A stretch of DNA of 64,000 bases. Source: an uncultured Roseovarius sp. (GTDB taxonomy: Bacteria > Pseudomonadota > Alphaproteobacteria > Rhodobacterales > Rhodobacteraceae). The notes under the pieces are model-generated. The model was not told where the DNA came from, did not search any database, and was given only the letters and a program-made list of their open reading frames with translations. The stretch spans positions 1-64,000 of the forward strand of contig CANMOU010000002.1 in the NCBI GenBank assembly GCA_947499555.1. Reading direction: 5' to 3'. A program made the translations under genes and the position numbers. Positions 54,928 through 62,902 of this stretch are shown piece by piece (the stretch's first letter is position 1; each line of letters begins with the position of its first letter).

Positions 54928-56147
54928 CACACTGCCCCTGCACGGTCCAGAAGCGCGTGAACTCTTTCGGCGATCTTTTCGGTCAGTGCCGCGCTGCGCG
55001 ATGCCACATCCCAAGCCGCGTGGGCCATCGTCGCCGATTGATCTGGCGGGATCAGTCTTTTCACCGAGGTCGCAAGCGTTTCTGCGTCGCGGACGATCCG
55101 CGCCCCGCCGGCTTCGGCAAAGCGCGCGTAGGCTTCGAGTTGATCCTCGATATGAGGGCCATAAAGGATCGCACTTCCATGCGCAGCAGGTTGGTTCGGA
55201 TCAGAGCCATGCGAGCCTGCAAAAAGAGAGCTTCCCATGAAACTGATCGGCGCGAGCCGGTACCATAGCCCCATTTCACCTTCGGTGTCGGCCAGGATCA
55301 CTTGTGTCGTTTCTTCCGGGAATTTTCCGGAGGACCACTCGATGTAACGCAAGCCGCTCTCATCCAGCGATGATTTGAACTGCGCCGTGTCGCTCACCTG
55401 CGCAGGCACCAGGATCAGCATGGCCCGGTGAGACAGCTTGGTGATTTCCCGATGGGCCTGAAGCACGGTCTCGGCTTCGGTTTGCAGGCAGTCGGCAGCA
55501 AGCCAAACAGGCCGCCCGCGCATGATCTCTGCAAGCTCGTCCCGGTCGCTTTCATTGTAGTCAAGCGCCACCGGGCCATCGAGGAACGGTCCGCTGACAG
55601 ACATATTGCGGCCCCAGACGCCGACACGCTTGAGGTACACGCTGGTTTGCTCGTCGCGGGTCATCACGAAGTCAAATGATCGAAGCAATGAACGCGGCAG
55701 ATCAGGGAACCAACGCCAGGCCGATCGGCTTAGCAAAGGTTCAGCGGCATCCACCAGCCCAAGCGGAATACCGGTTTCGGCTGCGTGGTTCAGAATGGCG
55801 GGCTTGAGATCTCCTCCGGTCCACAGCCCGACATCGGGGGACCAATGCTCCAGAAAGCTTTGGGCAGAGGTGACCGTGTCATCGGGCAAGACTTCAACGA
55901 TAACCTGGTCCCCAAGCGCTGCGTCAAGCTGCCCAAGACCGGGCGCTTTGGTCAGCAACATTGTCAGGTCCGGTCGGAACGTCATAAGGCGTTCATGCAA
56001 TTCGGCCAAAGCCTTGGCATGCGAAGGCTCGACCGCATGTGCCCAGACCAACGTGCCCGCAGGACGGGGCGTCTGCGCGACGTAAGCGGCTCCGCTGCTG
56101 CCTCGGGCATAGGCCAGATAGGCCTTCAGGCTGAGCGATCGCGCCAT
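54927..56147 (-). CDS. waaA: Kdo transferase (3-deoxy-D-manno-octulosonic acid transferase)
   Basis: A 406-residue glycosyltransferase adding Kdo to lipid IVA. The N-terminal part ends with WAHAVEPSHAKALAELHERL, and the C-terminal GT-B half has GSSLFAGSHGSDPNQPAAHG (about 318-337) and ILYGPHIEDQL. The GGHN-type loop of the family is altered to GSHGSDPNQP. The start at 56147 is chosen over 56183, where no ribosome site is seen. It is co-transcribed with lpxK. Confidence 0.85.
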   Translation of the reverse strand: MARSLSLKAYLAYARGSSGAAYVAQTPRPAGTLVWAHAVEPSHAKALAELHERLMTFRPDLTMLLTKAPGLGQLDAALGDQVIVEVLPDDTVTSAQSFLEHWSPDVGLWTGGDLKPAILNHAAETGIPLGLVDAAEPLLSRSAWRWFPDLPRSLLRSFDFVMTRDEQTSVYLKRVGVWGRNMSVSGPFLDGPVALDYNESDRDELAEIMRGRPVWLAADCLQTEAETVLQAHREITKLSHRAMLILVPAQVSDTAQFKSSLDESGLRYIEWSSGKFPEETTQVILADTEGEMGLWYRLAPISFMGSSLFAGSHGSDPNQPAAHGSAILYGPHIEDQLEAYARFAEAGGARIVRDAETLATSVKRLIPPDQSATMAHAAWDVASRSAALTEKIAERVHALLDRAGAV

Positions 56148-56375
56148 TGGAGAGCTAGGCCCGCGCGCCGAGGCTGGCCGCAACCAAGCTGCTGAAAAAA
56201 AAGGATTTATCGAGGGTTCTTAACGCGAAAGTCAGACACTGGCCCATTCGGTTGTCCTGTTGCGGCGGTTCTGCCCGCAGCCTATTGCTTTGCAAAGGCA
56301 CGTCAAGGGACCTCGCTGCCTTGACCTGGCCTGCAAATAGCGCCAACCAAGGTATGACTTACGCGGAGTTCTTTG

Positions 56376-57113
56376 ATGCCAAAGCCCTTTCTTATCCTGC
56401 AGTTGCGTCCGGAGACGGAGGCGTCAGATGACGAGTTTGCCGCCATTCTGAAGAAAGGTGGTCTTTCCGAGGATCAGGTGACCCGCATCAGACTCGATCA
56501 GGAGAGCCTGCCCGACGCCCTGTCACTGGATGATATCGCGGGCGTGATCGTGGGCGGGGGACCGGGATGCGTAAGCGACAAGCCCAAGGACAAATCCGAG
56601 GTTGAGGCCCGCATCGAAGATCAGGTCATGTCCCTCATGCCGCAAATCACGGAGCGTGACTTTCCTTTTCTGGGATGCTGCTATGGCATTGGAATTCTTG
56701 GACAACATCTGGATGGCGATGTAAGCAAACGCGCGTTTGGCGAGCCTGTCGGGACCTCGGCCTGCGAAGTGACGGCAGCAGGCAAGGACGACGCCTTGCT
56801 TGATGGCGTGCCCATGGCTTTCGATGCTTTTGTGGGTCACAAGGAAGCCTTGCAAAGCCTGCCTGAGGGCTGTGCGCATCTGGTCCGGTCTGAGGCCTGT
56901 CCGTTTCAGATGGTGCGCCATGGAGAGAATGTCTACGCCACCCAGTTTCACCCCGAGGCGGATGCCGAAGGCTTTGAAACACGGATCAATATCTACAAGA
57001 CCAGAGGCTACTTCGCGCCCGAAGCAGCAGACGACATCATCGCCATGTGCCGGGCCGCTGATGTGTTCGCGCCCGAGATGATTTTGCGGAATTTCGTACG
57101 GCGGTACGGGTAG
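56376..57113 (+). CDS. Class I glutamine amidotransferase-like protein
   Basis: A 245-residue amidotransferase-fold protein resembling the GuaA amidase domain. The nucleophile elbow is LGCCYGIGIL (Cys about 105-106), and the His-Glu pair is in QFHPEADAEG (about 192). The family includes stand-alone relatives of unknown substrate. The ATG at 56376 follows GGAG. It is monocistronic. Confidence 0.85.
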   Translation: MPKPFLILQLRPETEASDDEFAAILKKGGLSEDQVTRIRLDQESLPDALSLDDIAGVIVGGGPGCVSDKPKDKSEVEARIEDQVMSLMPQITERDFPFLGCCYGIGILGQHLDGDVSKRAFGEPVGTSACEVTAAGKDDALLDGVPMAFDAFVGHKEALQSLPEGCAHLVRSEACPFQMVRHGENVYATQFHPEADAEGFETRINIYKTRGYFAPEAADDIIAMCRAADVFAPEMILRNFVRRYG

Positions 57114-57462
57114 CCAGCATCCAAAAGGTTAACGCCCTTATTTTGCGGGAATTCCGACGTCGGTATCGCGTCGGTATTACGTCGGTATTGCGTCGGTGCG
57201 GGGTCGGCAAGACGCCCTGACCTCCCATTTGTGAACAATGCGCGCGATCGATTTGGAAGGTCTTAAGAAACGCACCCGATGATCCGATCCCGTGCCAAGG
57301 GCGGTTTCAGGATTGATGCGACGTCGGCTTGTCACCATGATGACAGCCTACAAAATCAACCTAAGCGGTTTCCAATGTCGGGTTTAAGGCACACGAAAAT
57401 AGACATCTCAAACACCCTGGGTTAGAGACCGGATAGTGACGGCCTTTTTGAGAGGTGATTTG
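57114..57462. other. Intergenic region with phased repeats, no gene seen
   Basis: The gap between the amidotransferase and small membrane-protein genes holds the 11-bp-phased GTCGG repeats at 57159-57207. Otherwise no gene or hairpin is seen. Confidence 0.5.
57159..57207 (+). repeat. Five GTCGG blocks spaced exactly 11 bp
   Basis: GTCGG starts at 57159, 57170, 57181, 57192 and 57203. The units read GTCGGTATCGC, GTCGGTATTAC, GTCGGTATTGC and GTCGGTGCGGG, then GTCGGC. The 11-bp step is close to one DNA turn, which would align blocks on one face of the helix. Confidence 0.75.
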
Positions 57463-57918
57463 ATGGCGACCGAAAATGCAAACGGCCACGCTACCGTTTC
57501 TTGGTTTGTCTCGCCCGGCGAAAGCGACCACCTGGCCTGGGTATCTTTTGCTTTTATTTGCCTCGCTATTTATGGGCTCGTGACGCTTTACGCAGCCTTC
57601 GATCGCTGGGCCGAGCACCAGTCCAAGGGCACGCCATTGGCGAAGACAATACCAACAATGCTGACCATCGCGTTGCTATATGAAATTTTCCCGCTTGGGC
57701 ACTTTAACATCTTGCTGCCATTGGCCGCCATCCTGATCGCTCTGATGGCGGATTGGTCGCGCTTTAACCTGCGTAACAAGACTGCGCCGGAGCCGATGAT
57801 CGCGGCGCGCGCAGACACGGGTGACGACCCGCAAGTCACTATCAGTGGGCCAGACGAGACCGCGGAAAGCAATCCTGATCATCCAGACGCTGTCAAAAAG
57901 GGGCCTGTCGATGTTTGA
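57463..57918 (+). CDS. Small membrane protein paired with an HlyD-type protein
   Basis: A 151-residue protein with two predicted membrane helices: AWVSFAFICLAIYGLVTLYA (about 29-48) and ALLYEIFPLGHFNILLPLAA (about 75-94). The C-terminus is soluble and acidic. I do not recognise the family, although it resembles the small partner of YibH-like proteins. AGAGGTGATTTG precedes the ATG. It overlaps the HlyD-type gene by 8 bp. Confidence 0.6.
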   Translation: MATENANGHATVSWFVSPGESDHLAWVSFAFICLAIYGLVTLYAAFDRWAEHQSKGTPLAKTIPTMLTIALLYEIFPLGHFNILLPLAAILIALMADWSRFNLRNKTAPEPMIAARADTGDDPQVTISGPDETAESNPDHPDAVKKGPVDV

Positions 57919-59107
57919 GCTTCTTTTGACCTCGTTTCCAGTTATAATCAGGTATTTTCAACTCAAGCGCCGCGGCGAAGTGATGACCGTCTGGAACATG
58001 CGGACCGCAGTCTTTTTGTGGGCGATTCTCGCGTTCTTGCTATTCCTTGTGATCTTCTATTTTCATCCCAAGTCTTATTCGGGATTGTTGCCTTTCCGAA
58101 CCGTCTCGGTTGTGGCCCAAACCAGTGGTCCAGTCACCGAAGTGGCCGTGCAGAACGGCCAGCGCGTGGCGGAAGGCGATCTGCTTTTTCGTATCGAAAA
58201 CAGTGCGCAACAGGCGGCGGTGAGGCAAGCTGAAGCCAATTTGGAGAAGCTTTCAGCCGCCGAAACGCAGGCGCAGGACGCGCTGAAACTGGCACAGGCG
58301 AGCGAACTTGAAGTAAGAGCGAAGCTGGACAAGTTGCGTGTTGATCTTGAAAACGCGCAGACATTGCTTGCCCGCAACGTCGGAACCCAGGACGCCGTGC
58401 GCAAACTGGACGCTGAGGTGGCGGTTGCAGAGGCCGAACTGGTCGCGGCAAAAGCGCAGGTGGACGCTGCAGAATCAGACATTGCGCAATCTATTCCGGC
58501 GCAGCGCAAAGCGGCCCAAGCCGCCCTGGATGGGGCGCGGGTGGCGCTTGATCAGACCAATGTGAATTCGTTTACCGACGGGATCGTAACACAGTTGGCA
58601 ATGAGCGTCGGCAGCCCAGCATCCCAACTCATACTAAGCCCTGCGATGGTCATAATACCCGACCGCCCTGACGGCCTGCCGCTTCGGATCACTGCCGGGT
58701 TTTCGCAGGTGGCTCGCGCCACGCTTTACGAAGGGATGCCTGCCGAAATTGCCTGTGACAGTAACATCGGCTTGTCGTTCCGAAACGCGGTATTGCCTGC
58801 AAGGGTCGCGTCCATCCAGCCGGCGATTGCTGCCGGTCAGGTTGTGCCCGGCGGTCGTCTTCTGGAACCCAATGATGGTTTGACCCGCGGATCGCTGCTG
58901 GTCTATTTTGAACTTGAACACCCCGAACACGAAGCGGTCATGATTGATGGCAGCGGCTGTATCATACAAACCTATACCAATAACCTCAGCGGGTTTACGG
59001 GGCATGTGATTGCCGCAACTGGTGTTGTTAAAGCTGTGGGCCTGCGCCTGAAAGTGTGGGGGTCTTTGATCTCTGGGGTGGGTCTTGCAGGTGGCGGTGG
59101 TCATTGA
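57911..59107 (+). CDS. HlyD family secretion/adaptor protein
   Basis: A 398-residue membrane-fusion protein. It has a cytoplasmic N-terminus, one membrane helix (TAVFLWAILAFLLFLVIFYF, about 32-51), a biotinyl-lipoyl-like segment (TSGPVTEVAVQNGQRVAEGD, about 72-91), a long alpha-hairpin (about 95-215) and a beta-barrel domain. It would bridge an inner-membrane transporter to the outer membrane, as EmrA or YibH. No MFS or ABC transporter or TolC gene is adjacent; only the small membrane protein upstream. The start is the ATG at 57911. Confidence 0.85.
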   Translation: MFELLLTSFPVIIRYFQLKRRGEVMTVWNMRTAVFLWAILAFLLFLVIFYFHPKSYSGLLPFRTVSVVAQTSGPVTEVAVQNGQRVAEGDLLFRIENSAQQAAVRQAEANLEKLSAAETQAQDALKLAQASELEVRAKLDKLRVDLENAQTLLARNVGTQDAVRKLDAEVAVAEAELVAAKAQVDAAESDIAQSIPAQRKAAQAALDGARVALDQTNVNSFTDGIVTQLAMSVGSPASQLILSPAMVIIPDRPDGLPLRITAGFSQVARATLYEGMPAEIACDSNIGLSFRNAVLPARVASIQPAIAAGQVVPGGRLLEPNDGLTRGSLLVYFELEHPEHEAVMIDGSGCIIQTYTNNLSGFTGHVIAATGVVKAVGLRLKVWGSLISGVGLAGGGGH

Positions 59108-59394
59108 CCGGCTATGGAAGCCAATCGAACCAACCAAATGTCGAAAACTGCCTCTCGAATCCGTGCCATGGGTGCTGTAAAAGAGTGTGCATCTTGGGCA
59201 CCGGGCGGTCTTTCGGTGATTTCGTTCGACCTTCATCTGTCTCCTCTTGTAACATTGAGTTCCAAGGGCAGAAGAGGTTGGCAGAATGAGGTTCCAAGAC
59301 TTTGGCACTGTCGTCACGGAACTCTGGTGCCACAACTAAAATGACGGCCCGCCGCTGGACGGGCCGTTTCCTACTAGCGGGTCTGAACGCCCGC
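59108..59394. other. Intergenic region, no gene seen
   Basis: A 287-bp gap carrying a copy (59151-59200) of a sequence also found, reversed, at 9181-9232, and the terminator hairpin at 59344-59367. No coding frame is convincing. Confidence 0.45.
59344..59367 (-). terminator. Hairpin at the end of the chrR gene
   Basis: ACGGCCCG (59344-59351) pairs with CGGGCCGT (59360-59367). On the minus strand it is followed by CATTTTAG, so it likely ends rpoE-chrR. A second small stem (GCGGG/CCCGC, 59377-59394) touches the chrR stop. Confidence 0.6.
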
Positions 59395-60051
59395 TCAGAT
59401 GCGCAGGAAGGGTTGCGCGATGCGGGGGATCAGGCTGCGGAAGCGCAGCGGCGCGTCGGTGGCGGCCAGGCAGATGCAGTCTGCACCGATATCGGCGACA
59501 GGCGTGTGATCCACCTCTTCGTTGGCGATCTCGATGTCACCGGCGCCGAAATGATCGACCTCATCGGCGAAGGCACCTTGCAGCACCAGCGTAAGTTCGG
59601 TGCCCCGGTGGCCGTGATCGGGCACCGCCGCCCCGGCCGGAATATAGAGCAGGCGCGCCGTGGCCTTTTTTGAGGTGGGCAGGATGGCCTGCTTCACGCC
59701 CATGCCGACAGAGCGCCATTTGACCGCGTCCAGGTCACCACCCACATAGTCCTGAACCGGCTTGGGCAGCACGCCCTTCGACCGGATCGCCGCAGGAGAT
59801 TCTGTGGCGGCGGGGACATCGTTGATCCGCGCCATTGTGGCCTCGAAACTGCCTTCGGACACCGCGACGTCCACGGTTTCATCCATCAAGGCGCCCCCGA
59901 TCGTGTCGAACGCGCCAAGCCGTGCACGGCACTCATCACACATGGAGATATGGGCCGCTACGGTCAGACTGAACGCTTCCGGCAAGGTGCCTGCCGAATA
60001 GGCCATCAGCAGGCCGTCATTCAGGTGATGTTTAATCATCTCAGTCATCAA
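59395..60051 (-). CDS. chrR: ChrR-type zinc anti-sigma factor
   Basis: A 218-residue anti-sigma factor. Zinc-binding ligands are likely His8/9, His34, Cys38 and Cys41 (HISMCDEC). A C-terminal cupin-like domain (about 110-210) carries HGHRGTELTLVLQG with the second metal site. In R. sphaeroides, ChrR holds RpoE until singlet oxygen triggers its degradation. It starts 3 bp after rpoE, translationally coupled. Confidence 0.93.
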   Translation of the reverse strand: MMTEMIKHHLNDGLLMAYSAGTLPEAFSLTVAAHISMCDECRARLGAFDTIGGALMDETVDVAVSEGSFEATMARINDVPAATESPAAIRSKGVLPKPVQDYVGGDLDAVKWRSVGMGVKQAILPTSKKATARLLYIPAGAAVPDHGHRGTELTLVLQGAFADEVDHFGAGDIEIANEEVDHTPVADIGADCICLAATDAPLRFRSLIPRIAQPFLRI

Positions 60052-60054
60052 CTC

Positions 60055-60606
60055 TCAGCTCATGGCATGGCGCAATCGGTCCAGCGCCAACCTAATTCTC
60101 GATTTGATCGTGCCCAGGGGGAGACCTGTCTGCTCTGCGATTTCGCTATGGCTCAGGTCGCCGAAATAGGCTTTCTCGATCAGCTCCTTTTGTTTTGCCG
60201 GAAGCGACGCAATTGCCTCGACCAGCTTTTCACTCTCCTGTTGCAGCGCCAGAGCGTCTGCCTGATCGGGTTCCTCTTGTGGTCCCCATGGCAGGTCCTC
60301 GGGCTCGGGACGCCGTTGTTTGCGGAACGCGTCAATTTTGCGATTCCGCGCAATCGTGAAGATCCAGGTGGCCGCGCTGGCGCGGGTTGGATCAAAAAGA
60401 TGGGCCTTGTGCCAAAGCGTGGCCATGACCTCTTGCGTACATTCCTCAGCCAGCGATGCATTCGCCCCGGAGCGCAGCAGGAAGGCCCTGACGCGCGGCG
60501 CGAAGTGATCAAACACCACCCGAAAGGCGGCCTTGTCCTGATCATCGCGCACTCTGGCGATCAACATCGCCCAGTCCGGACCGTCTTGTGTCTTCGGTTG
60601 CTTCAC
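60055..60606 (-). CDS. rpoE: RpoE-type ECF sigma factor
   Basis: A 183-residue ECF sigma factor: region 2 (FDHFAPRVRAFLLRSGANAS, about 33-52; DPTRASAATWIFTIARNRKI, about 74-93) and region 4 (IEKAYFGDLSHSEIAEQTGL then PLGTIKSRIRLALDRLRHAM, about 140-180). The start is uncertain. GTG 60606 gives the usual length with AAGGG upstream, but ATG 60729 lies at the probable transcription start and could begin a leaderless form with an extra N-terminus. GTG 60747 is upstream of the -10 element and is excluded. It is co-transcribed with chrR from an autoregulated promoter. Confidence 0.88.
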   Translation of the reverse strand: MKQPKTQDGPDWAMLIARVRDDQDKAAFRVVFDHFAPRVRAFLLRSGANASLAEECTQEVMATLWHKAHLFDPTRASAATWIFTIARNRKIDAFRKQRRPEPEDLPWGPQEEPDQADALALQQESEKLVEAIASLPAKQKELIEKAYFGDLSHSEIAEQTGLPLGTIKSRIRLALDRLRHAMS

Positions 60607-60734
60607 TGTCAAATTACCCTTCCCTGCAGACGTCGCAGTCCCACTGGATACCCTTTTGGGCAAGCCTGAAGCGGGCCGCTGCGAGCGCGCAGCGTAGGTC
60701 GGTTCGACAGGGTCAGCACCACTGAACATGTAGG

Positions 60735-60763
60735 GCTTACGTGCCACAGATCAGGGCGGATCA
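60735..60763 (-). promoter_or_regulatory. RpoE-dependent promoter of rpoE-chrR
   Basis: On the minus strand TGATCC (60763-60758) and TAAGC (60739-60735) are 18 bp apart, matching the R. sphaeroides RpoE promoter pattern. Transcription would start near 60729. Confidence 0.65.
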
Positions 60764-60848
60764 CTTTCTTGGCAAAATTCTTTCTCATCCGTTTGGCCCG
60801 ATCATGCGTAAACCTGCATAGACACTAAAAACACAGGTTCACGACAGA

Positions 60849-62150
60849 ATGCCATTCGAAAATGCAGCGCCTGCGCGCAGAAAGATTGCCGTTATCGGCG
60901 CGGGGATCACAGGGCTTGGGGCCGCTTGGCGTTTGTCCGAGGACCACGACGTTACGGTGTTTGAGGCCGAGCCGCGATTGGGCGGGCACGCGCGCACAAT
61001 CATGGCGGGGAAAAATGGCGATCAGCCGGTGGATACCGGCTTTATCGTTTTCAATTATGCGAACTACCCCAATCTGGTGCAGCTTTTCGAGGCGATTGAT
61101 GCGCCGGTGGTCAAATCCAACATGAGCTTCGGGGCGTCGGTGCGCGGCGGCAAGCTTGAATACGGGCTGAATGGCGCGCCGGCCTTTTTTGCACAACGCA
61201 GCAATGCGATGAGCTTCAAGTTCTGGGGCATGCTGCGCGACATCTTCAAATTCAATGCGCGCGCCACACGGCTTGCGGCGGCCAATGAGAACCTGACCAT
61301 CGGCGAGTTTCTTGACCGGCTGAAAATGGGGGTGTGGTTTCGCGACTATTACCTTCTGCCTTTGACCGGAGCGATCTGGTCGACACCAACGGAAAAAATT
61401 CTCGACTTCCCCGCGCAGGCTATGATCCGGTTCATGGAAAACCACGCCCTGCTTGGCTATTCCGGCCAGCACCAGTGGTACACGGTCAAGGGCGGCTCTA
61501 AGGCCTATGTCGACCGGCTTGATACTTTGCTGCGTTCGCGTGGTGTGCAGATCAGGCTTGGCGCGCCGATTGCAGGCGTCAGACGCAGCGGTACTCGCAC
61601 AGAAGTGCGGGCCTCCGGATCAGAGTGGGATCTATATGATCATGTGATCTTTGCCACCCATGGTGACGATTCCCTGAAAATGCTTGCCGATCCGACGCCA
61701 CAGGAGCAGGCGGCATTGGGGGCAGTGAAGTACCAGGCCAATGATGTTGTGCTGCATTGCGACACATCCGTGATGCCCAAACGGCGCGCGGTCTGGTCAT
61801 CGTGGAACTATGCCGAAGCACCTGCGCGGCGTGAGGGGCAGATTGACATCACCTACTGGATGAATAGCCTGCAGCCCATTCCGATGGACGATCTGCATTT
61901 CGTGACGCTGAATTCGGAGCGCCCCATCCGCGAAGAGCTGATCTATGATCAGACAGTGCTGCGCCATCCGGTTTACGATCTTGAAATGCTGGAGGCACAA
62001 TCGCGTGTCCGCGCCATGAACGGTGCGCAGAACACATGGTATTGCGGCGCCTGGATGCGCAATGGCTTTCATGAGGATGGCATTGCGACCGGTCTGGAGG
62101 TTGCGGATGCGATTGTCGCGCAAAACAAGATAGCGCTGGCGGCGGAATGA
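60849..62150 (+). CDS. FAD-dependent amine-oxidase-like protein of the RpoE region
   Basis: A 433-residue flavoprotein with KIAVIGAGITGLGAAWRLSE (about 12-31) and EPRLGGHARTIMAG for FAD binding. FMENHALLGYSGQHQWYTVK lies near 198-217, and the C-terminal segment is TWYCGAWMRNGFHEDGIATG. Homologues lie in RpoE/ChrR-controlled clusters in R. sphaeroides, where one flavoprotein (UfaD-type) desaturates methylated fatty acids on the way to furan fatty acids. That link is by genomic context here. It overlaps the DUF1365 gene by 4 bp. Confidence 0.85.
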   Translation: MPFENAAPARRKIAVIGAGITGLGAAWRLSEDHDVTVFEAEPRLGGHARTIMAGKNGDQPVDTGFIVFNYANYPNLVQLFEAIDAPVVKSNMSFGASVRGGKLEYGLNGAPAFFAQRSNAMSFKFWGMLRDIFKFNARATRLAAANENLTIGEFLDRLKMGVWFRDYYLLPLTGAIWSTPTEKILDFPAQAMIRFMENHALLGYSGQHQWYTVKGGSKAYVDRLDTLLRSRGVQIRLGAPIAGVRRSGTRTEVRASGSEWDLYDHVIFATHGDDSLKMLADPTPQEQAALGAVKYQANDVVLHCDTSVMPKRRAVWSSWNYAEAPARREGQIDITYWMNSLQPIPMDDLHFVTLNSERPIREELIYDQTVLRHPVYDLEMLEAQSRVRAMNGAQNTWYCGAWMRNGFHEDGIATGLEVADAIVAQNKIALAAE

Positions 62151-62902
62151 GCCAGATCCACCATATCGCGGGCCATACATGGCATGGGCGCAAGGGCGGG
62201 ATTGAGAACGCCTTTCGCTACGGCATTGACTATGTGCTGCTTGATGCCGAAGCGGCTGTTCGATCGAATTGGGTCTTTGGCCGTAACCGGCGGGGTCTTT
62301 TCTCGTTGCGGGACCTCGATCATGGCGGCGCACCGGGCGCGGGACGCGGCGCTGCGTGGGTGCATGATGTTCTTGCGGCGCATCGGCTGGAGAAACCGGA
62401 GCGGATCGAGATTCTGGCGCAGCCCCGCGTGATGGGGCATATCTTCAACCCTGTTTCCTTCTGGCTGTGCTATGACGCCGATGATGCGCTGCGGGTGGTG
62501 ATCTCGGAAGTGACCAATACCTATGGCGACAGGCATTCCTACCTTTGTCTGCGCGACGATCACGGGCCTATCAGACCCGAAGACCGGCTTTTGGCGACAA
62601 AGGTCCTTCACGTCTCGCCCTTTCAGGAAATCAGAGGTGATTACCAGTTCCGCTTCGATATCCGACCTGACCGTATCGGGATCTGGATTGACCACACAGG
62701 CGGCAATGGCGGTGTGATAGCCACGCTTGTGGGCAAGCGCACCGTGCTGAGCACGGCTGGCGTCTTGAAGGCGCTTCTGCGGCGGCCACTGGGCTCTCGG
62801 CGGGTGCTGGCGCTCATTCATTGGCAGGCGATGAAGCTTTGGTGGAAGGGCGCGCGGTTTCACAATCGGCCCGAACCGCCCGCGCAAGAGGTCAGCCGAT
62901 GA
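62147..62902 (+). CDS. DUF1365 protein
   Basis: A 251-residue protein of the DUF1365 family, typically next to flavoproteins and cyclopropane-fatty-acid-synthase-like genes. Visible family segments are HTWHGRKGGIENAFRYGIDY (about 7-26), RIEILAQPRVMGHIFNPVSF (about 86-105) and KVLHVSPFQEIRGDYQFRFD. Function is unknown, but a fatty-acid or lipid role is suggested by context. It overlaps both neighbours by 4 bp. Confidence 0.8.
   Translation: MSQIHHIAGHTWHGRKGGIENAFRYGIDYVLLDAEAAVRSNWVFGRNRRGLFSLRDLDHGGAPGAGRGAAWVHDVLAAHRLEKPERIEILAQPRVMGHIFNPVSFWLCYDADDALRVVISEVTNTYGDRHSYLCLRDDHGPIRPEDRLLATKVLHVSPFQEIRGDYQFRFDIRPDRIGIWIDHTGGNGGVIATLVGKRTVLSTAGVLKALLRRPLGSRRVLALIHWQAMKLWWKGARFHNRPEPPAQEVSR

Noticed and set aside
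19598-57207. CRISPR array candidates (RTX repeats and the 11-bp GTCGG array)
   Set aside because: Neither has repeat-spacer structure with unique spacers of regular length; one is coding and the other is only 49 bp.
60764-60848. A second RpoE promoter for the flavoprotein at 60849
   Set aside because: CGATC near 60809 lacks a TAA-type -10 element at 18 bp, so the match is too weak.
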